From assembly GCA_037576195.1 (NCBI GenBank), contig CM075102.1:30500745-30564744 (forward strand): DNA of 64,000 nt, written 5' to 3'. The DNA is from Phytoseiulus persimilis (lineage: Eukaryota; Arthropoda; Arachnida; Mesostigmata; Phytoseiidae). The translations under genes and the position numbers were made by a program. The notes beneath the pieces were generated by a model. It was not told the origin of the DNA, made no database searches, and saw only the letters and a program-made list of their open reading frames with translations. This document shows, piece by piece, positions 43,901-57,435 of this stretch (positions are counted from its first letter, which is position 1; every line of letters begins with the position of its first letter).

Positions 43901-45883
43901 CACTGAAGGCTCCCAGCCTTCGGGGTGCTACGGCGATTGCCGGCACACAGTAAGAACTGTTGCGCGTTCGGGCTCTTGTTGATTTGATCGCTTGAATTCT
44001 GCCTGCTAATGTAGCCGCTAGATTCTGAACCCAAGAGTTCTTTTCTCGCTGGAGAAGCCCGCTGACCGACGAAGTTGTTGATCTTTGGAGGTGGTTTGTC
44101 GTACGGGGGTGACTGGTTGGCCGAAGAATTTGACGATGAGTTCGTGGACGAGTTATTAGCGTCCCGCATGGGCTCATCGCAGGAAGAACATTGTTCATCC
44201 TCCTCTCGTATCGGGGATGCGAGCGAGAGTCCTTTCTTCGTTTGCAGCATTCCTACAAGGCTATCTTCGAAGCACTGCGAACTATCCTCCTCGCTAAGAG
44301 CGGTCGATTCCTCCAGCGCGATCACGTTGTTGTTGTTGAGCGTGTTATCCAGCTTCTGTCGAGCTCTGTGGACGAGAGGAACGGGACTTTTAGTTTTCCG
44401 AACAGCCGCCGGCGGAGGGGATCCACTTCGAAAGCACGAATGTCGGGGGAACCCATATCGTCGGAAGCATCAAATTAAACGTCTGATGCTCACCGCACTT
44501 GATGCACGTTAGTGACCGCATTAGCAGAAGGGAATTCCGGTGCTGTGCTGCTCCGGGCGTTGAATATGGGAAGTGTGGTCATGGGCAGCGTGATTGAACC
44601 GTCCATTTCTTGTGATGATCGAGCGTGCGAGACCCTGCTTGCGGGTGGCTCCCTGGTCTCCGCCTCGGACACACTCGTGGAGCACTGCATTGCGTCCTGA
44701 CTTCCTTTACCTTTGTCCATGAACATGCGCAGCAGAGGAACTCCCGAACGTTTGTCCTCCACGACTTGACAATCGTTGATGGTGTACAGCGTGTTGCAGG
44801 TTTTCGCTAGAGATATGGATCTCTTCAGGAGATCGGGCAAGGAATGGCTCTTGCCGCTTTCGTCCTTCCCGTCTCCTGATACCCTGGACCAGGTCGTGTA
44901 GCCGAACTCACTGTGAATCATGGCTTTGTCGCCCTTTTCGTTGGCGTTCTCCGAGCCGGACCAGTTACTCTGAGCTTCGCTGCTGCCGCCGAGCTCCGAG
45001 TCTTCGGATGGATCTGTCTGTATGATCTGGCTCTGCTCGAACGCCAACGTGTAGTTGTTCTTGTTTGTGGTTTGACACGTGAGTACAAGATCGCCGTGAT
45101 AGCTACAGTCCAAGCTGTCGGCCATCGAGATGTGCGACGCCGAGTGCACCGAGGCTTCTTTCAGTGGAGAGAACAAAGGCGTCTTGCGGCAGATTTCGTT
45201 CACCCTGGAGGAGAAATTATCAAAAATTCAGTCCCGTGCTCGCCACACGCGGACTTCGATCCAGCCTTGGAACGGTCGAAACTCACCTCTGAGAAGAGTC
45301 AATCGGAAGGTCGTCGATAAGTGAGCCAGATAAGCTGGCACATTCCTCGCCGACACGAGCTTGAAGACTGAGAATCGCGTGGTTGATATCTTCCGATCGG
45401 AATGTTTCCATATCGATTTGAGCCAAATTGACGTCCATGTTCTTACTGAAGTCCTCGTAAGACAGGTCCATCTTCAGAATCGATCTGCAAAGTTCATACA
45501 TCCCATTGAGCGAGAGCATGGAACCTTCGGGCGGGGTGCTCCTATCTCTGTTTGGAAGCATGCGCGCGAGAGGTGAGCCAAAGCGGAAAAATTCCGAGAA
45601 CACAATCGAACACGATTCACCTGTGCATAGATTGATTCCGGTTGTTCCAGTGCGAGAGATGGTTCAAGTCGGCCCAGCTTTTCGCCGCGTTCGCTTGTTC
45701 GTGGTAGGAATCGGCGATCCACTGCAGCTCGTCTGCTTCGTCGTGAAGAGCCGAGCACGCTGAGGCATCCATGACGTTCAGGATTCCGGACACGCCTACC
45801 GATGGGGTTTCAGGCGCGCCTCCGGCCGCCAAGGACGTCATGACTAGCCCTCCGCCTTCGTCCTCATTCACAGGAACGGACAT
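40951..45883 (-). CDS. RUSC-like RUN-domain adaptor protein
   Basis: Eight minus-strand exons join in phase: 45883-45621, 45547-45287, 45204-44494, 44365-43624, 43499-43024, 42925-42082, 41710-41271, 41146-40951, giving about 1,310 residues. The first 800 residues are Ser/Asn/Pro-rich and look disordered. A RUN domain spans roughly 902-1095. It aligns by eye with RUSC1/RUSC2, including LLPAVERLLEDGL, the CFVLGLINLGCLDSW segment (family: FILGLLN..LE.WF) and the LRVLSELPFAFNL end. The last 210 residues are basic and Ser/Pro-rich and end GNGRTK. Vertebrate RUSC proteins carry a C-terminal SH3 domain, and I see none here. By family it should be a cytoplasmic adaptor in vesicle transport or small-GTPase signalling. 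An acceptor immediately before the chosen ATG suggests a spliced 5' untranslated region. An in-frame upstream ATG at 46009 is the alternative start. Confidence 0.82.
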
Positions 45884-47927
45884 CTGGAACGGAAACATCA
45901 TAATTTTTCTCATTTCTAAGCCGTTTATTTCTGGATGATTATTCGTTTGTTGAGAGATAAGGGTCCCCTTGCACGCGAACGTTCTGGCTTGCGCTGCAGA
46001 AAGAGGCATCGTTCCGTCCTTGCGATGGAGATCTATCGGAATTTCGCCACCGCCGAACTCTCCGATCCGGACAGGAATCAGTCAAAATCCCAATGTCAGC
46101 CTTCAAGACGAAGACTCGAACGGCAGGGGCTATCAAGACGCTGCCGGCTCGATCAGGGACGGTCACGGCCCCGGGGCGGTGAATCATCCGACTGAGGTCC
46201 ACACCGAGCGGGCCTCGGAGATATCGACATCGCTCGTGGAATCTGTGACATCTGGACCACGGAATCCAACCTCAGAGCGACCGCGAATCTCTGTGGTATT
46301 CGGCTCGCGATTATGGGAGCTCAAGTTGGCCACAGAGCTGTTTCGGGACACGCTTAAAGTTCTATTTTCGGTGGCGGCGTCGTGCGCTCGCTCTCTGTTT
46401 TCCTTGTATGGCGATCCATGGTTGCTCTCCGTCGAGCGCAAGCGAAATCACAGCCACCAGCGGCCTCTAGAACCCTGATCGGAGTTCGACCGTCATTCTG
46501 TCAGGGGCCACCTCTCGCTGTGGGCGGCCCGTCCTGTCGATGGTCATTCCCGTTGGTTCGGAGGAACCGATGCGGAGTTGGCAAGCTCAAAAGTTCGGGG
46601 AGAGAGCCGATGCCAATGGTTGGAGTTGATCGATTGAGATCTTCATCAGACCGAACACCGATGAGCTGCTCGGCGCATAGTACCAACAAGTCGGGATAGC
46701 TTTCTCGTCTTCAGTGGTGCGTGAAAGCAGACCTAGCCGCTCTTATCGGTCGGGTTTTTGTAGCTTGGCAAGACCAACAAAACTCGGCACCGAGTCTCGC
46801 CGTCCTTTCCGACTGTTTGTGTTTCGCAGCTCTTTCGTTGGCTTGTTTCACTTCGGAAGCTAACAATGTAAACGAATCGGCCCACGGTGGTGTGAAGCTG
46901 CATCCTCATGCTTGGGACGAAGGCGAATCCGACTGGATGTGTTATGGGGTTCTAAACAAGATAATCCTGCAGGTCTGATGAGATTCGCCTCCACTGGATC
47001 GGGCACAGGGACCAAGCAGGAGCACGCAGCTCCTGCTCCCAAGCGTGCACGAGAGAACGCTGTAGTCTCAAGACTACAGCGATCAAACCCTCCAATAAAC
47101 GATTGTGACCGATTGAAGAGCGCCGAACAAACAGAAAATGCTTCCATTGCGTTGCCGGTACCCGGGATAGGCGCTCCAACAGACACGAAGCGCAGAAAAG
47201 ACGGTTCGCTCATGGAAATGCGTCTGAAAATTGGCCGCATATCGAGTGGACGTATCCTACGAGCGCACGTCGGCGCGAGCTGACCGATCGACGTATCCGA
47301 CAGAATCCTCGACAAATACGTTAATCTGGGGAAATCGGTCCGACCGCGCCCTGGTTTCTTGGATTCGCTTCGGTCGGTGCCTTTCGTGCGTCAGCCGCTC
47401 GGCAATTCTTTCGTCTTTCCGGACCTTGCATCCGACCAAGCAATTCATTCCCTCGTACCCGAACGCCGCAAGATACGGTGGTTTTGCACGGCATATATTG
47501 ACACTCTACGACGAAGCGTCGTACGACGAAGACGTGTTCGCGGCCCTTCGCTCACTGACGCACTCCCGATGAGGTGGATGCGCTACTTCGATGAAACCGC
47601 CAAAAGTCTTATAGTTTTGCTGTCGATCGACCGATTTCCAGACGCATGAGGCTTGCGGTCGGCGAAGAGATTGGCGCGAAGCGAGAACATGTGTTCCCTG
47701 TCTAACTCACAACACAAGGAAACCATTTAATCTACGAGCATTGACGGATTCCGTTACGTGTTGTTTCCCTCAAAAGCCCGACTGCCGCTGATAAAGTCTG
47801 TTTCGTCGCTATGGAGATGCTCGTCCTCGACGAGGGAGGGCGGCGAGTGACTTTGTCGTTTTCGGTGGAGCTGAATGCGAGGCGCCCACACTGCTCCACA
47901 GATGGTTTGATGGGCAGCAATCGTTTC

Positions 47928-47940
47928 AAAAAAAAAAAAA
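47928..47940. repeat. Poly-A run of 13 bases
   Basis: Thirteen consecutive A residues lie in non-coding sequence. No flanking target-site duplication or upstream retrogene body could be recognised. Confidence 0.85.
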
Positions 47941-50900
47941 GACAATTCAATCGGACGTCTGGTTCCATGATTCAAAGCGTAACGCGATCTTGAATGCCCC
48001 GCTTTTATTGTAGAACGTTTCTTGAAGCAACACGCGAGGCTCCGTATGTAAGTACTGGAACCTGAATCAGGCTTCGAGATTTTCAGGATACTCGTTCCAT
48101 TTTTGCGTGACAGCCTGCCATAGGAGGCATGCTATCTCTGGCCAATGAGAGTCTCATCGCTCATGGTTCGAGGCGAGTTGTTTGACCAATGGGACACCAA
48201 CGCCAAGTACGACCTCTAAGAGACTATTCGTGGACTCAAAGATGACTCTGAAGTCCGGAAATTTCAATCCAGGTTACGTAGTTGTAGGTTGAGGGAACTC
48301 CAATAAGAAGTTCTGAAACGAGCCGATCGACCTCGGCTCGAAGTCATGCCCTATCGACACAAATTTTCCGATCGCCTCCGAAAAAGACGGGCGAGATTAA
48401 GTCGAGGAATCCGGAGTTTGTGACGCTCATTGCATCATTTCAGACAAGGCCGACCACGGACCTGGGTCCAGGGAAGGCCAACACCGTGTCGACCCATTCC
48501 GTAGGCTAATGTATCCACCGGATGGGATGCGTCGTCAAAATGCGAACCCCATCCATGCTATACATTTTCACATGTTGCATCCGCTCGAACACGGGGTTCC
48601 CCGAGGTTCCGCTCCCTCTCCACAGCACTCCCGAGCGCGGGTGGATCGGACCTTGATATTCGCGGTCTTTGACTGCCACTATATCCATATATTATGAGAC
48701 CTGGCCCGATTGGCCCCGAATAAACTACTGTGCTTTGTTGCCAGAATCTACGCTTCGAGCAGCTGGAACACTCCGGGCCGAGATGGATAGCGAATTAGCC
48801 GAGAAAGTGCCGAGGCCTGAGAGGGCGGTTTCGATGCCTCTGGCTTCACCACTGTTGTTGAATTAGCCGCTCTCGGGGCTTCCTGAGGACATCATCAAAC
48901 GTGAGATACGGGGCGCACCCTCGTTGGCTCGTGGGACTAACACAAAATATTCGGAGTTCGACTCCAATTAATTCGTTGGAGGAATATAGCTTGAGGCAGC
49001 GTCAGGTGATCGTGAATCTGGCATCGTGGACGATAATTCTCTTGAAAGATCCAAAGAACGCTTCTTCTCTTTGCGAAACGCAACAACTTGAGATGACGGG
49101 ATGGAGGCTCAGCGGCACTTGCATTCCACCACAACAAGTCGCAGAGCAACGTGATTGAGAGTTTCCCATCCATGGTGGAGTTCTCGGAAGAGAGGGCGAT
49201 CAACATACAGATGGCAGCGCGTCTTTAATCGAGCGAACAGATCAAAACGTTAGCTCGCGGATCCGACGATTAGAAGAACGCGTCCTCTCCTTATAACAGC
49301 GGCCCAGGTCTCGTTGAGACTGAGTCCACCAATACGGAGAACTGAACAAAATCCGGGCGCAATGATACAGGTAGTTCGGAGAGTCTGGTTGCTTTTCCCG
49401 CGAGTGGATGACCTGTTATTCACCACCGTACCGGTCGAGCCGAACACGATTCTCCAGCTTATCCCGTTTCTGCAATCACCCCCGGTGTATTTGGTCACTC
49501 AACAAATGAAGCAAGCAATTTCCATCCCAACCGAGCTCGGCCCAGGTGAATTTGCTCCGGCTACCCCACCACATAGTAATCAGATGCCCATTTCCCCTGC
49601 CTCAGGGCAATCGCACGAACGATACTTCGAACGTGGAAGCCTGAGATATTCAGCCCCTCTCACCCCCTCTCCTCCCAGCCTCCAGTCTCAGACGATCAGC
49701 CGGTAGAGAAGCCGTGTTGAGATCAGGGCCCATGATGCGAGCAGCAAACAAACCGCGACTCACTAGAGGAAGCGAGAGCCGAGCATGCTCGATGAGCAAA
49801 ACCACGAAAACCTTCTAGTGGACGCGCCACAAGCGAAGCACATCAGGCCCAACACTCAGGGAATGTCGCCTGGATCGTCGACATCCGAGTCCCTCCATTT
49901 CGCTTCAACGATCCGCGAATCGGGAAAACTTCTCTCAACATGCTCTCAGGCCGGGGGAGCTCGCGAGCCGGTCATAACGATGAATCTTGGTAAATGTTGC
50001 CTATCGTCATTTTCGTGCGAACATCATTCGCGGCTAATAACCAAGGATTAGTGCGTCGCGGCGAGCATACGAACGAGTCCCTCGAGAACGCCAAACTCGG
50101 CGCTGAAGACGCTATCTCGCCGCGCTGCGAAGCTGAGTTCATTCTCGCTTTGGCTACTAGCCCGGGAATATTTTCCAACCCTTGTGACGAACAGCGGTGT
50201 CTTTCCGATGCGGCGTTTTCTTGAGAGCCTTGAACAGAGGAAAACGCTCGTGCTCTGCCGAGTGAACGCGAACTGACCACCAAGGGAACCCGAAGCGCCG
50301 TAGAATAAGAGCAGGGTGTGGTTGTCGCGGTAGCCGTGTCTACCACAAACACGTGTTTCGCACACGACGAGAGAGTGTCCCTCAAGACATAAATCTGCCA
50401 GCCAAGGAGCCAGGAGTCGAGCATGGACGAGGGGATGGATGGTTTCTCGATACTAATTAGGCACAGCACAAATCAAGAACGACAAGCCTCATCCGGACAT
50501 AGACTCCAACGGTGGCGGGGCCTTCTCATGAAGAAAGATTGAGAATCGTCTCTCTCAGAGGTCCGTTGCCGCGAGAGTCGTACCCCGTGAGACTCGTCTT
50601 ATCCTCGTGGGTTGCAGTCCGATACGAATCCGGATATCGGCTCTCCCGGAGATGGGATTTAAGCAGCTCGTTTGCGGAGCAGCATCTCAAGCTGATTCGT
50701 GTTGCCAATGATATTTGACGAGTGATATGTTTAGACAGCTCCTGTCGCCCATCGAGATGTCTGTATCAGCGGCATTCTCATCGGAGAGAAGAGCTTACAT
50801 AAGCTCGACGAAAGGAATGTGTAGTGAGTTGATTCTCGCGATCATTGACCTCGATTTGGAAATAGGCCACGGAACCCCGATTGTACCTGCTGCTCGTTTA

Positions 50901-51310
50901 ATGCGATGAAAACATTTCGCAAACCACTCGAAGCTCCTAATCGTGCCGCGAAACTAATACTGCCGCGCGCTCCGGTGACAGCGTCAGAGTTCAGTCAGGC
51001 GTAAAGGTCATCAAGTGGGCGATGTGCTGTCAGAGACCTCCCAGAGACTAGGCTCGCGCGAAACAGCCGGTTACTTGAACAATCATAGGAAACCCGTCGA
51101 CTGATTGACTGACTTGCTCGCTCGGTCGGGACAGCCAGCAGTCGAAGTCCTCAGTAGAACTCATACCGGTCGGGAAACGCTGGTGTCGTCGACCGGCTTC
51201 GCAACATGGAAACACCGCGCTCAATACGATGGAACCCACTTGCCAGAGACTGGGCCACCGGAGAATTCCGCTCCTGTTCGGCATCTCTGAGTCAACTGGA
51301 AAGTTCCTCA

Positions 51311-51326
51311 GGGGGGGGGGGGGGGG
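51311..51326. repeat. Poly-G run of 16 bases
   Basis: Sixteen consecutive G residues lie in non-coding sequence, similar to the runs near 3.65 and 12.77 kb. Confidence 0.9.
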
Positions 51327-53000
51327 TAAGGAGAACGAATGTCTAACTCGAAAGGAGTCCAAGAGGATCCCTTGCTCTGACGTTTCTCGACCGTTTCCGG
51401 TTCCCTTCCTTGAGGTCAGCCCACGACATTGCATTCGATCTTGAATTAGCTCATCGATGCAGTTCACACAGCCCGGGTACAGATTCCGCGTGAGATGAGT
51501 CCAGGCAGCAGAACAGGGCCCTCCCGATTGGGGACGCGCTCGGCCGTCGAATCGCCGATTCTCAACAATGTTATCATCATCATGGTCCTGGAATGCTCAG
51601 CCCCTCTGTTCGCGTCGGTGAATGACACATCGTGTCGACTACGTCAAACGGCGCATAACGCTCCACAAGGGTCCGACATTCCGTCGGCGATGCCGCCTAC
51701 GCGAACGCGTCGTACCGTTAGTTTATACCGTTAGCTTCCAACCTTTTTAATCGTTGTCCGCGACCGGATAGCGCCGCTGTGGGAGCTCAGAGAAGGGCCA
51801 GTATCGGGAAACGGCATTGACCGCTAGACTCCGATGATTCCACGGCGAAATTCGTCGTCGATCGTGTTCTCATTGCCGGAGCTCCGGCCGGTGGCACAAC
51901 GGAATAATGAGGTTACGCGGCGTCGATTAAAGTACGCGATGTTTAGGAGAGGCGATAACAGATCCCCGGGCGCCATGCTGGCGTATTCGTCAGCATTCTC
52001 GGAAAGAAATTCGCTTTGGGAGCGAACTTTCGAATCGGTTCCGATTCCGAAATGGCTGAGTAAAGCTTTCCTGAGCTTCAGCAGCTGATCTATCAGTTTC
52101 AAATACTTTCGTTGACTCATAGAACCAAATCAAGGTCATTAACAAATACATCGCCTGGTTACGCAAATCGGAAGTAAACGCTGTCTTAGAAAAAAGCATC
52201 CAAAATCACAAAATATTTATTTGCGGCTCAGGCCACATTTGAGACGCCGGAAAAACGCGGGTCGAACCAACACAGAACGAAATTTGCAGAGTCGGTAACA
52301 TCGGATAATCAAATAGTCATCCCTCGAACACTTTCAAAACGCAGTGATTACTGGATAATGACCATCGACGCCTGAGAGGAAACTCGTTGCGAGGCTAAAA
52401 CGACGGCGTTTCGGAGTGATTCCAGAAGCAAGCTTCTAAGACTCTATCAATATCGGGCCCTGAATACTGCGAACAGAATGTTGAAGAGATGCTCCGCCGA
52501 GAGAGACTTCCAAACTTATCAATTGCCTGCATCTCAGAACCTGGACCGACAGAGCTAAGTTTCTCTCGCCGATTCCGTTCGCTTCGGCATGATCGGTGAC
52601 TGGATTTCTAGGAGCCATTTTGTCGCTATTTCGGAAGTAGACTTTTCGGAAAGCCGTAACGTCAGACTTCGGACGAAGGACGACGACGACCACCATGGAG
52701 CTCCTTGACGCAGCCCATTCCATAAGCACTGAGCTTGTGACATTTTAGCGTTCCGCGAATAGCTCCTCAGGTTACGGCGAAACAGATGACCAGATCTCGA
52801 TTTCGATTCCCACGGAACTTCCAAAAGCAATGGCTGCGATAACATTCCAACATTGTTATGAAACGACGTTCGACATCACCCGCACTCCAGTGCAGTAATA
52901 TGACCCCGAAAAAACACAGTCAGCTGCCGAGACAAACCAGTCAGGGAGTCTGGTCACAAGTGCGTGGACTCCGCACTCCGTGTCGGACGTCACTCATGGG

Positions 53001-56000
53001 TGGGAATATAGTTAAAGGCCTAACCAGCGAACTCACCGTTTTCGGGGATCCGAAATCCCCATCGAACAAGTCGGATTATCCCAAGAGGACGAAAGTTCAC
53101 GATTCACGCACAGAGTTGAGCAGAGAGGGGTTAGAGGAGATCACTCGAATATTTTGGGTGGGGGTTTCGAGCTCCTCAGCTTTCTTCTTACTCAGTAGCA
53201 GTAGCAACAGCAGCTGTTCAGGCCGTAGACAGTGGCGGCCCCTGGCGGACAAGCTTTTGAGGCATGGTGCTGCGAACTGGGCCTCGCAAATATGGCCGGC
53301 GTGACGTCAATCCTGGTACACAGGAAATTTTCAGAAGCCTTCGCCGTTTTCTCGTCATGAGCCTCTGCCTATACTCATTTGGAGCTGATTCGGCCACCTA
53401 CCATGCTGTGATGAACAGAATAGAGGAAGAAAACATCAGGCAGTCTCGTGTTCAGGAAGGTTTCACACTCCGCGTCGCTCGTGTCGGCAAATGAAGCTAT
53501 TTGGGCGTCGTTTCATGAAAAGACTCCCTGTTACCTTCCCCGTATACTAGATTTCCCAGCATGCTTGTCAAGCCGCGAGAGCAGACTCTGAAATGAGACA
53601 GTTTCGAGGATCTAGTTGTGGCGCGGCACCTGGTGCGGTACACGGCGCGATCGTTGGAAAATCGCGTACCGTCTCTGCATATTGCATTGGTGGTGAAGCC
53701 GCTCGGAAGAATCTGGAAAATCCTCTTCGTTCTGTTCCTCATATGAAAAATATAGGTGGAAAAATAACTGGAGTCATGACATGGCAAACGCTGATCAGGG
53801 ACTCGGTCCCATAAGACCTGGGTTCCCCGGAGTCTTCATGCCATCATCGACTAACTCCTTGCACTGCGTCGCTCAGACACAGAGAACTTACTCTCAAGAC
53901 ACTGTTCAAGAGAACGACATTCTCCTGGGTCGTGCACAAATGCAGTTTTTCCCTATGGCTCTTCTATCTTATCGCATCATCATTGTTCCTTCTCCACGGA
54001 CCCACAGTTCCTTTTGTGGAACACAGGGTCAACAATTTGCAATTTGTTCCTTCAATTTTTTTTTTTAATCCACGCAACTCATTAAAGGTTCGTGTGTTCC
54101 TTGGGCTGGGCCGTACACTTCGATATTCGTCGGCTTTTCCTGCAGACTCCTGTTATGTTCGGCCAACATCGAGTGCCGTTCCGTTTGGGGCTTCGCGCAA
54201 TAAAAAGGGCTGTTCCGAGTAGGAACCGAGCCTACATCAGAGAAACTCCCTTTCTTCTACTCGCCTCGTGAATCGTTCCTTCCTCGAGCGAGGAAAACCG
54301 ATTTCCGATAGACTTGTAGAAAGTAGCCGTCATTGGAAACTCGGGTGATAGCGTCCGGACCATTACGTGCCTTCTTTTCCAGAGATTCTCGGCTGCAATT
54401 CTGGACGAAAACCGACGGAGCCTGTAACAGAAGAGCCATGATCGTTTCCAAAGAAGTCCAGAAAGCCCCACCTGCTAGAGACCTACCCGTAAGATCCTCT
54501 TCGATGAAGTCTCTTCCCTGTTTGACCCATTCACTCTGTTCAGCTCCGCTCCAGGTGAAATGGAGCTCCTTGGCCGTTTTCTTTCTCCATGATCCGGAGC
54601 AAGGGCCACGACTCCGAGCTCGAAGTTGGTTCGATACTGTTTTGATAGAGAGCAACGAAATTCGGCAGCTAAGATAAATTGAGAATCGATGTAGCCGTTT
54701 ACCCACATGATAATCCGGAATGGACTCGTCAGTCACTGCGCTGAAGATCTTTAAGAAGCATTGGGTTTGGACATCCATGTCTTCCGAAATGGATGATTCT
54801 CGATCCATCAGGGAGAAACATTCTTGCAACTTCCTAGAATCGAAGCTCCGTGGTCGAATTCCCACTTTCTCGTCCGTGTTGTCACTCAAGGATTATTGGC
54901 TGCGCGGATTCATCAAGTCCTCGTTCGAAGGGAGATCTCCGGTGAGTCAGACCGCCTCTCAGTCTGATCAATTATTCGTTGATCTTCAGTGACCATCACG
55001 CATCTGAGGCACAGCTTGAGCCGGGCCCGGTTGAGGCACCGCTCGTCCGATTTCGCGCACAGCTTTGAAGATGCCGAAGATCTTCCAGAAGTCGCTCGAG
55101 CCGACACTCTACGTTGAATCGTGAGCGGCCGCTGCTTGCTTGAAGGTACGTTGTAAATAGAGCTTCTTGCGATTGGCTAAAACTACTTGGTACATTGACT
55201 GCGGGAGCGGGGTGGTGTTCGGCCCCATGTGAACTGAAGATACAGTTTCGTGGAGATCATTAAGGTCCCTGGGATGTCCAGGGAATGGATGTTCTTCAAA
55301 GTTCATGAACCAACCCGAGCTTCCAGAGGAGGGGGTTTCAGTTCCTTTCTCATACTTCCGCGTGAGGTCTTGGACTCGATTTCTCCGGGATGAGAGCGTT
55401 GTTCAGAAGGGCACGGTGCCGGAACGCCGTTTGCGTCCAAAGATACCGAAGATCTCCCAAATCGGCCTGCGTTCCTGGCTTTCGTTCGTGGGAGACGGCA
55501 GAAGATGTAACTTTCTCGCCATTGTCATGCTGTTCCAGTATGGCAACTTTCTCCCCGAGGCTTATCGTGTGCCCCTTCGAGGTTTCACCTTGGCCCGGCT
55601 GCGTGACGCGATCCTCGGTCTCTCTTAATTGATCATTGTCTCCATTTCTCTACTTCAGCTCCTATCTCGTTAACTTTCGGAGCACCTCCCCCCGATTGCT
55701 GCTGTGATCTCGAATTCGACCCCATCCCAAGCTGCCTGTAGGGGGCGTTGACGCAGGCTCAGCCCCGGAGAACAGCGAGAAGCGGCGACCGTTGATAATA
55801 CGTTGAAGTAATGACGACGCTCGCATGCGAAGACGACCATAGTCCTTGACTCTCCACGGACCTAATACGAACGGTGGAACCTTCCGGTTGGACTTGTGCA
55901 AACGCGCCCTCAGGACCTTCGGAGGTGACTGGATGCCCGAATCAGCGTCTGCTCAACTCAGAATTGAGTGTGAGGCGTCCGAAAAATGCGGGCACTGGCC

Positions 56001-57435
56001 ATCATTTCCTGCTTCGATATCCGAAACCAGATCATGATGATCGCCATGGCCTGCGAGACATGCAAGACCCACGGCTCACTGCCAAAGAAAAAGCGTATGA
56101 CCAATTATAGTGAGCATCCTTATCTAACCAACCCGGAACAATTCTATTTCTGCGTGAAAAAACGCAGTGTATATCACGCCGTCAGCTCAGCATATTCCGT
56201 CCAGCGTCATACCAAATGACAGCGATCCGCTCACTGCCGCAGCTTTGCTCCGGATCCTAATTATTTCCTTGGAGGGGGGGAGGGGAGGTTGGGAGAAATC
56301 CCTTCGGGCGAACCAATCCTCCAGGCCCTGAACAGAGAGGTGATCCCTCTAAAATCCCACCCGCTGCTCGATACGGTCCAGGAACCGCGAACAGCATCAC
56401 TTCTAGACGACTCGAGCCGACTGCTCACTTTCAGCCTGCTTTCTATCAACTTACTTATCAGCGTGACTTTGGGTTGCCCGTGCGACAGCGAGGTACCGCT
56501 GCGCCACGTTGTTTCTGCCGGCCTGTCGGTCTTCGACAGCGCACTCCATGGACGGAAATGGAGATTCATTGAGATATCCTGGATCCTGCCCAGATTGGTC
56601 CGGGAGGTATTTTCCGGGATGGTGCTCCAGCGGTATTCGACCGGCCCGCAGTCGTGGTAACGAAACTTCCGAGTATGGCGCTCCCTTCTGGCTACACCGT
56701 GGGCTATGACGTCGGTTGGCGAGAAACTTGAAGCCAGCTCCCTGTGTTGCCACAGCGACCCGAAGTGCGCATTGGTCGCCTAGTTCTTGACGAAGCCCCC
56801 AGCCCTGCGGATGAGACGGGTTGAGATCAGTGGGATATCAATGAAGGTCAGCACCTTTGGCGACGGACGTCCTTGCGGGAAGTCTGAGAGGGCCATGGAT
56901 GCCTTTGTGAACCTCAGTGAGTATCGCAATCACTCGGACGCCGTACATTGACCGCAGCGGCGTCGCCCCTCTGAGCTCCTACCGGGACTCCCTGTTGTAG
57001 GGAATTCGCTGTTCTCTCATGACCGAAGATCCTTCCGATTCTTTCCCCTGAGCCCGCTCAGCTTGGACTTGATGCCTTTCAGTAGAGATCATCGTCATCA
57101 TTATCTTCGTCATCGCGCGCAGAGTCGGGTTTCACGGCTTCTTCCTCCTCTTTTTCTGAACCAGTGTCCCACGGAATAGTTCAAGTCCTAGAGTTCTTCC
57201 TGGAGCGCTTTGTTCTTGCATCCGTTGTGCACTGGTTTTTCCCCGCGGGGGTGTTCGAGCTGGATCCATACCCACTCCCGAGCATACAGCGCCTCTTTTT
57301 GGACCCTCGAAATCGTGTCAGGTTCCGGCCTCTCAGATTCTAATCTGATCCGCCTTACAGCGCGAGCGTTTCCCACTTGTTGTCAGAGATTAGTCACTCG
57401 TCGCGCCTTGTTTCGAAAGCATCCCCGCCGAGAAC
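53001..57435. other. Unresolved stretch with coding-like fragments
   Basis: No complete gene is supported, but several frames look protein-like. On the plus strand, 56,782-56,917 (phase-0 acceptor CCTAG, donor GTGAGT) reads FLTKPPALRMRRVEISG and continues. On the minus strand, a frame at 57,073-57,160 ends in a strongly acidic tail (DDEDNDDDDLY then stop). Also on the minus strand, frames at 55,020-55,600 share an IFGIF-containing segment, described separately. Overlapping alternatives on the opposite strand are equally open, so strand and gene boundaries remain undecided. Confidence 0.3.
55395..55562 (-). CDS. Weak candidate short ORF with dibasic/amidation-like motif
   Basis: A minus-strand frame of about 52 codons between stops contains ATG codons (MTMARKLH) and the segment ERR-PIWEIFGIF-GRKRR. 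A peptide preceded by RR and followed by G and basic residues resembles a processed, C-terminally amidated neuropeptide. No signal peptide is visible in this frame, which argues against a prohormone unless an upstream exon supplies one. About 360 bases downstream in the same frame a related segment, FWKIFGIFKAVREIG, occurs. Both may be exons or remnants of one unrecognised gene. Confidence 0.15.

Larger units (their letters stand above)
45884..53000. other. Gene-poor stretch
   Basis: I see no supported gene over 7 kb. Just upstream of the RUSC-like start, a minus-strand open frame at 46,184-46,441 is Ser/Asn/Arg-rich like that protein and could be an alternative 5' exon. A plus-strand frame at 49,314-49,706 (130 codons) is open and moderately hydrophobic but shows no motif or splice sites. 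The stretch holds an A run at 47,928-47,940 and a G run at 51,311-51,326. Confidence 0.4.

Noticed and set aside
54257-54889. 210-codon open frame on the minus strand
   Set aside because: It has no domain or splice context, an equally good open frame overlaps it on the plus strand, and frames of this length recur by chance elsewhere in the window.
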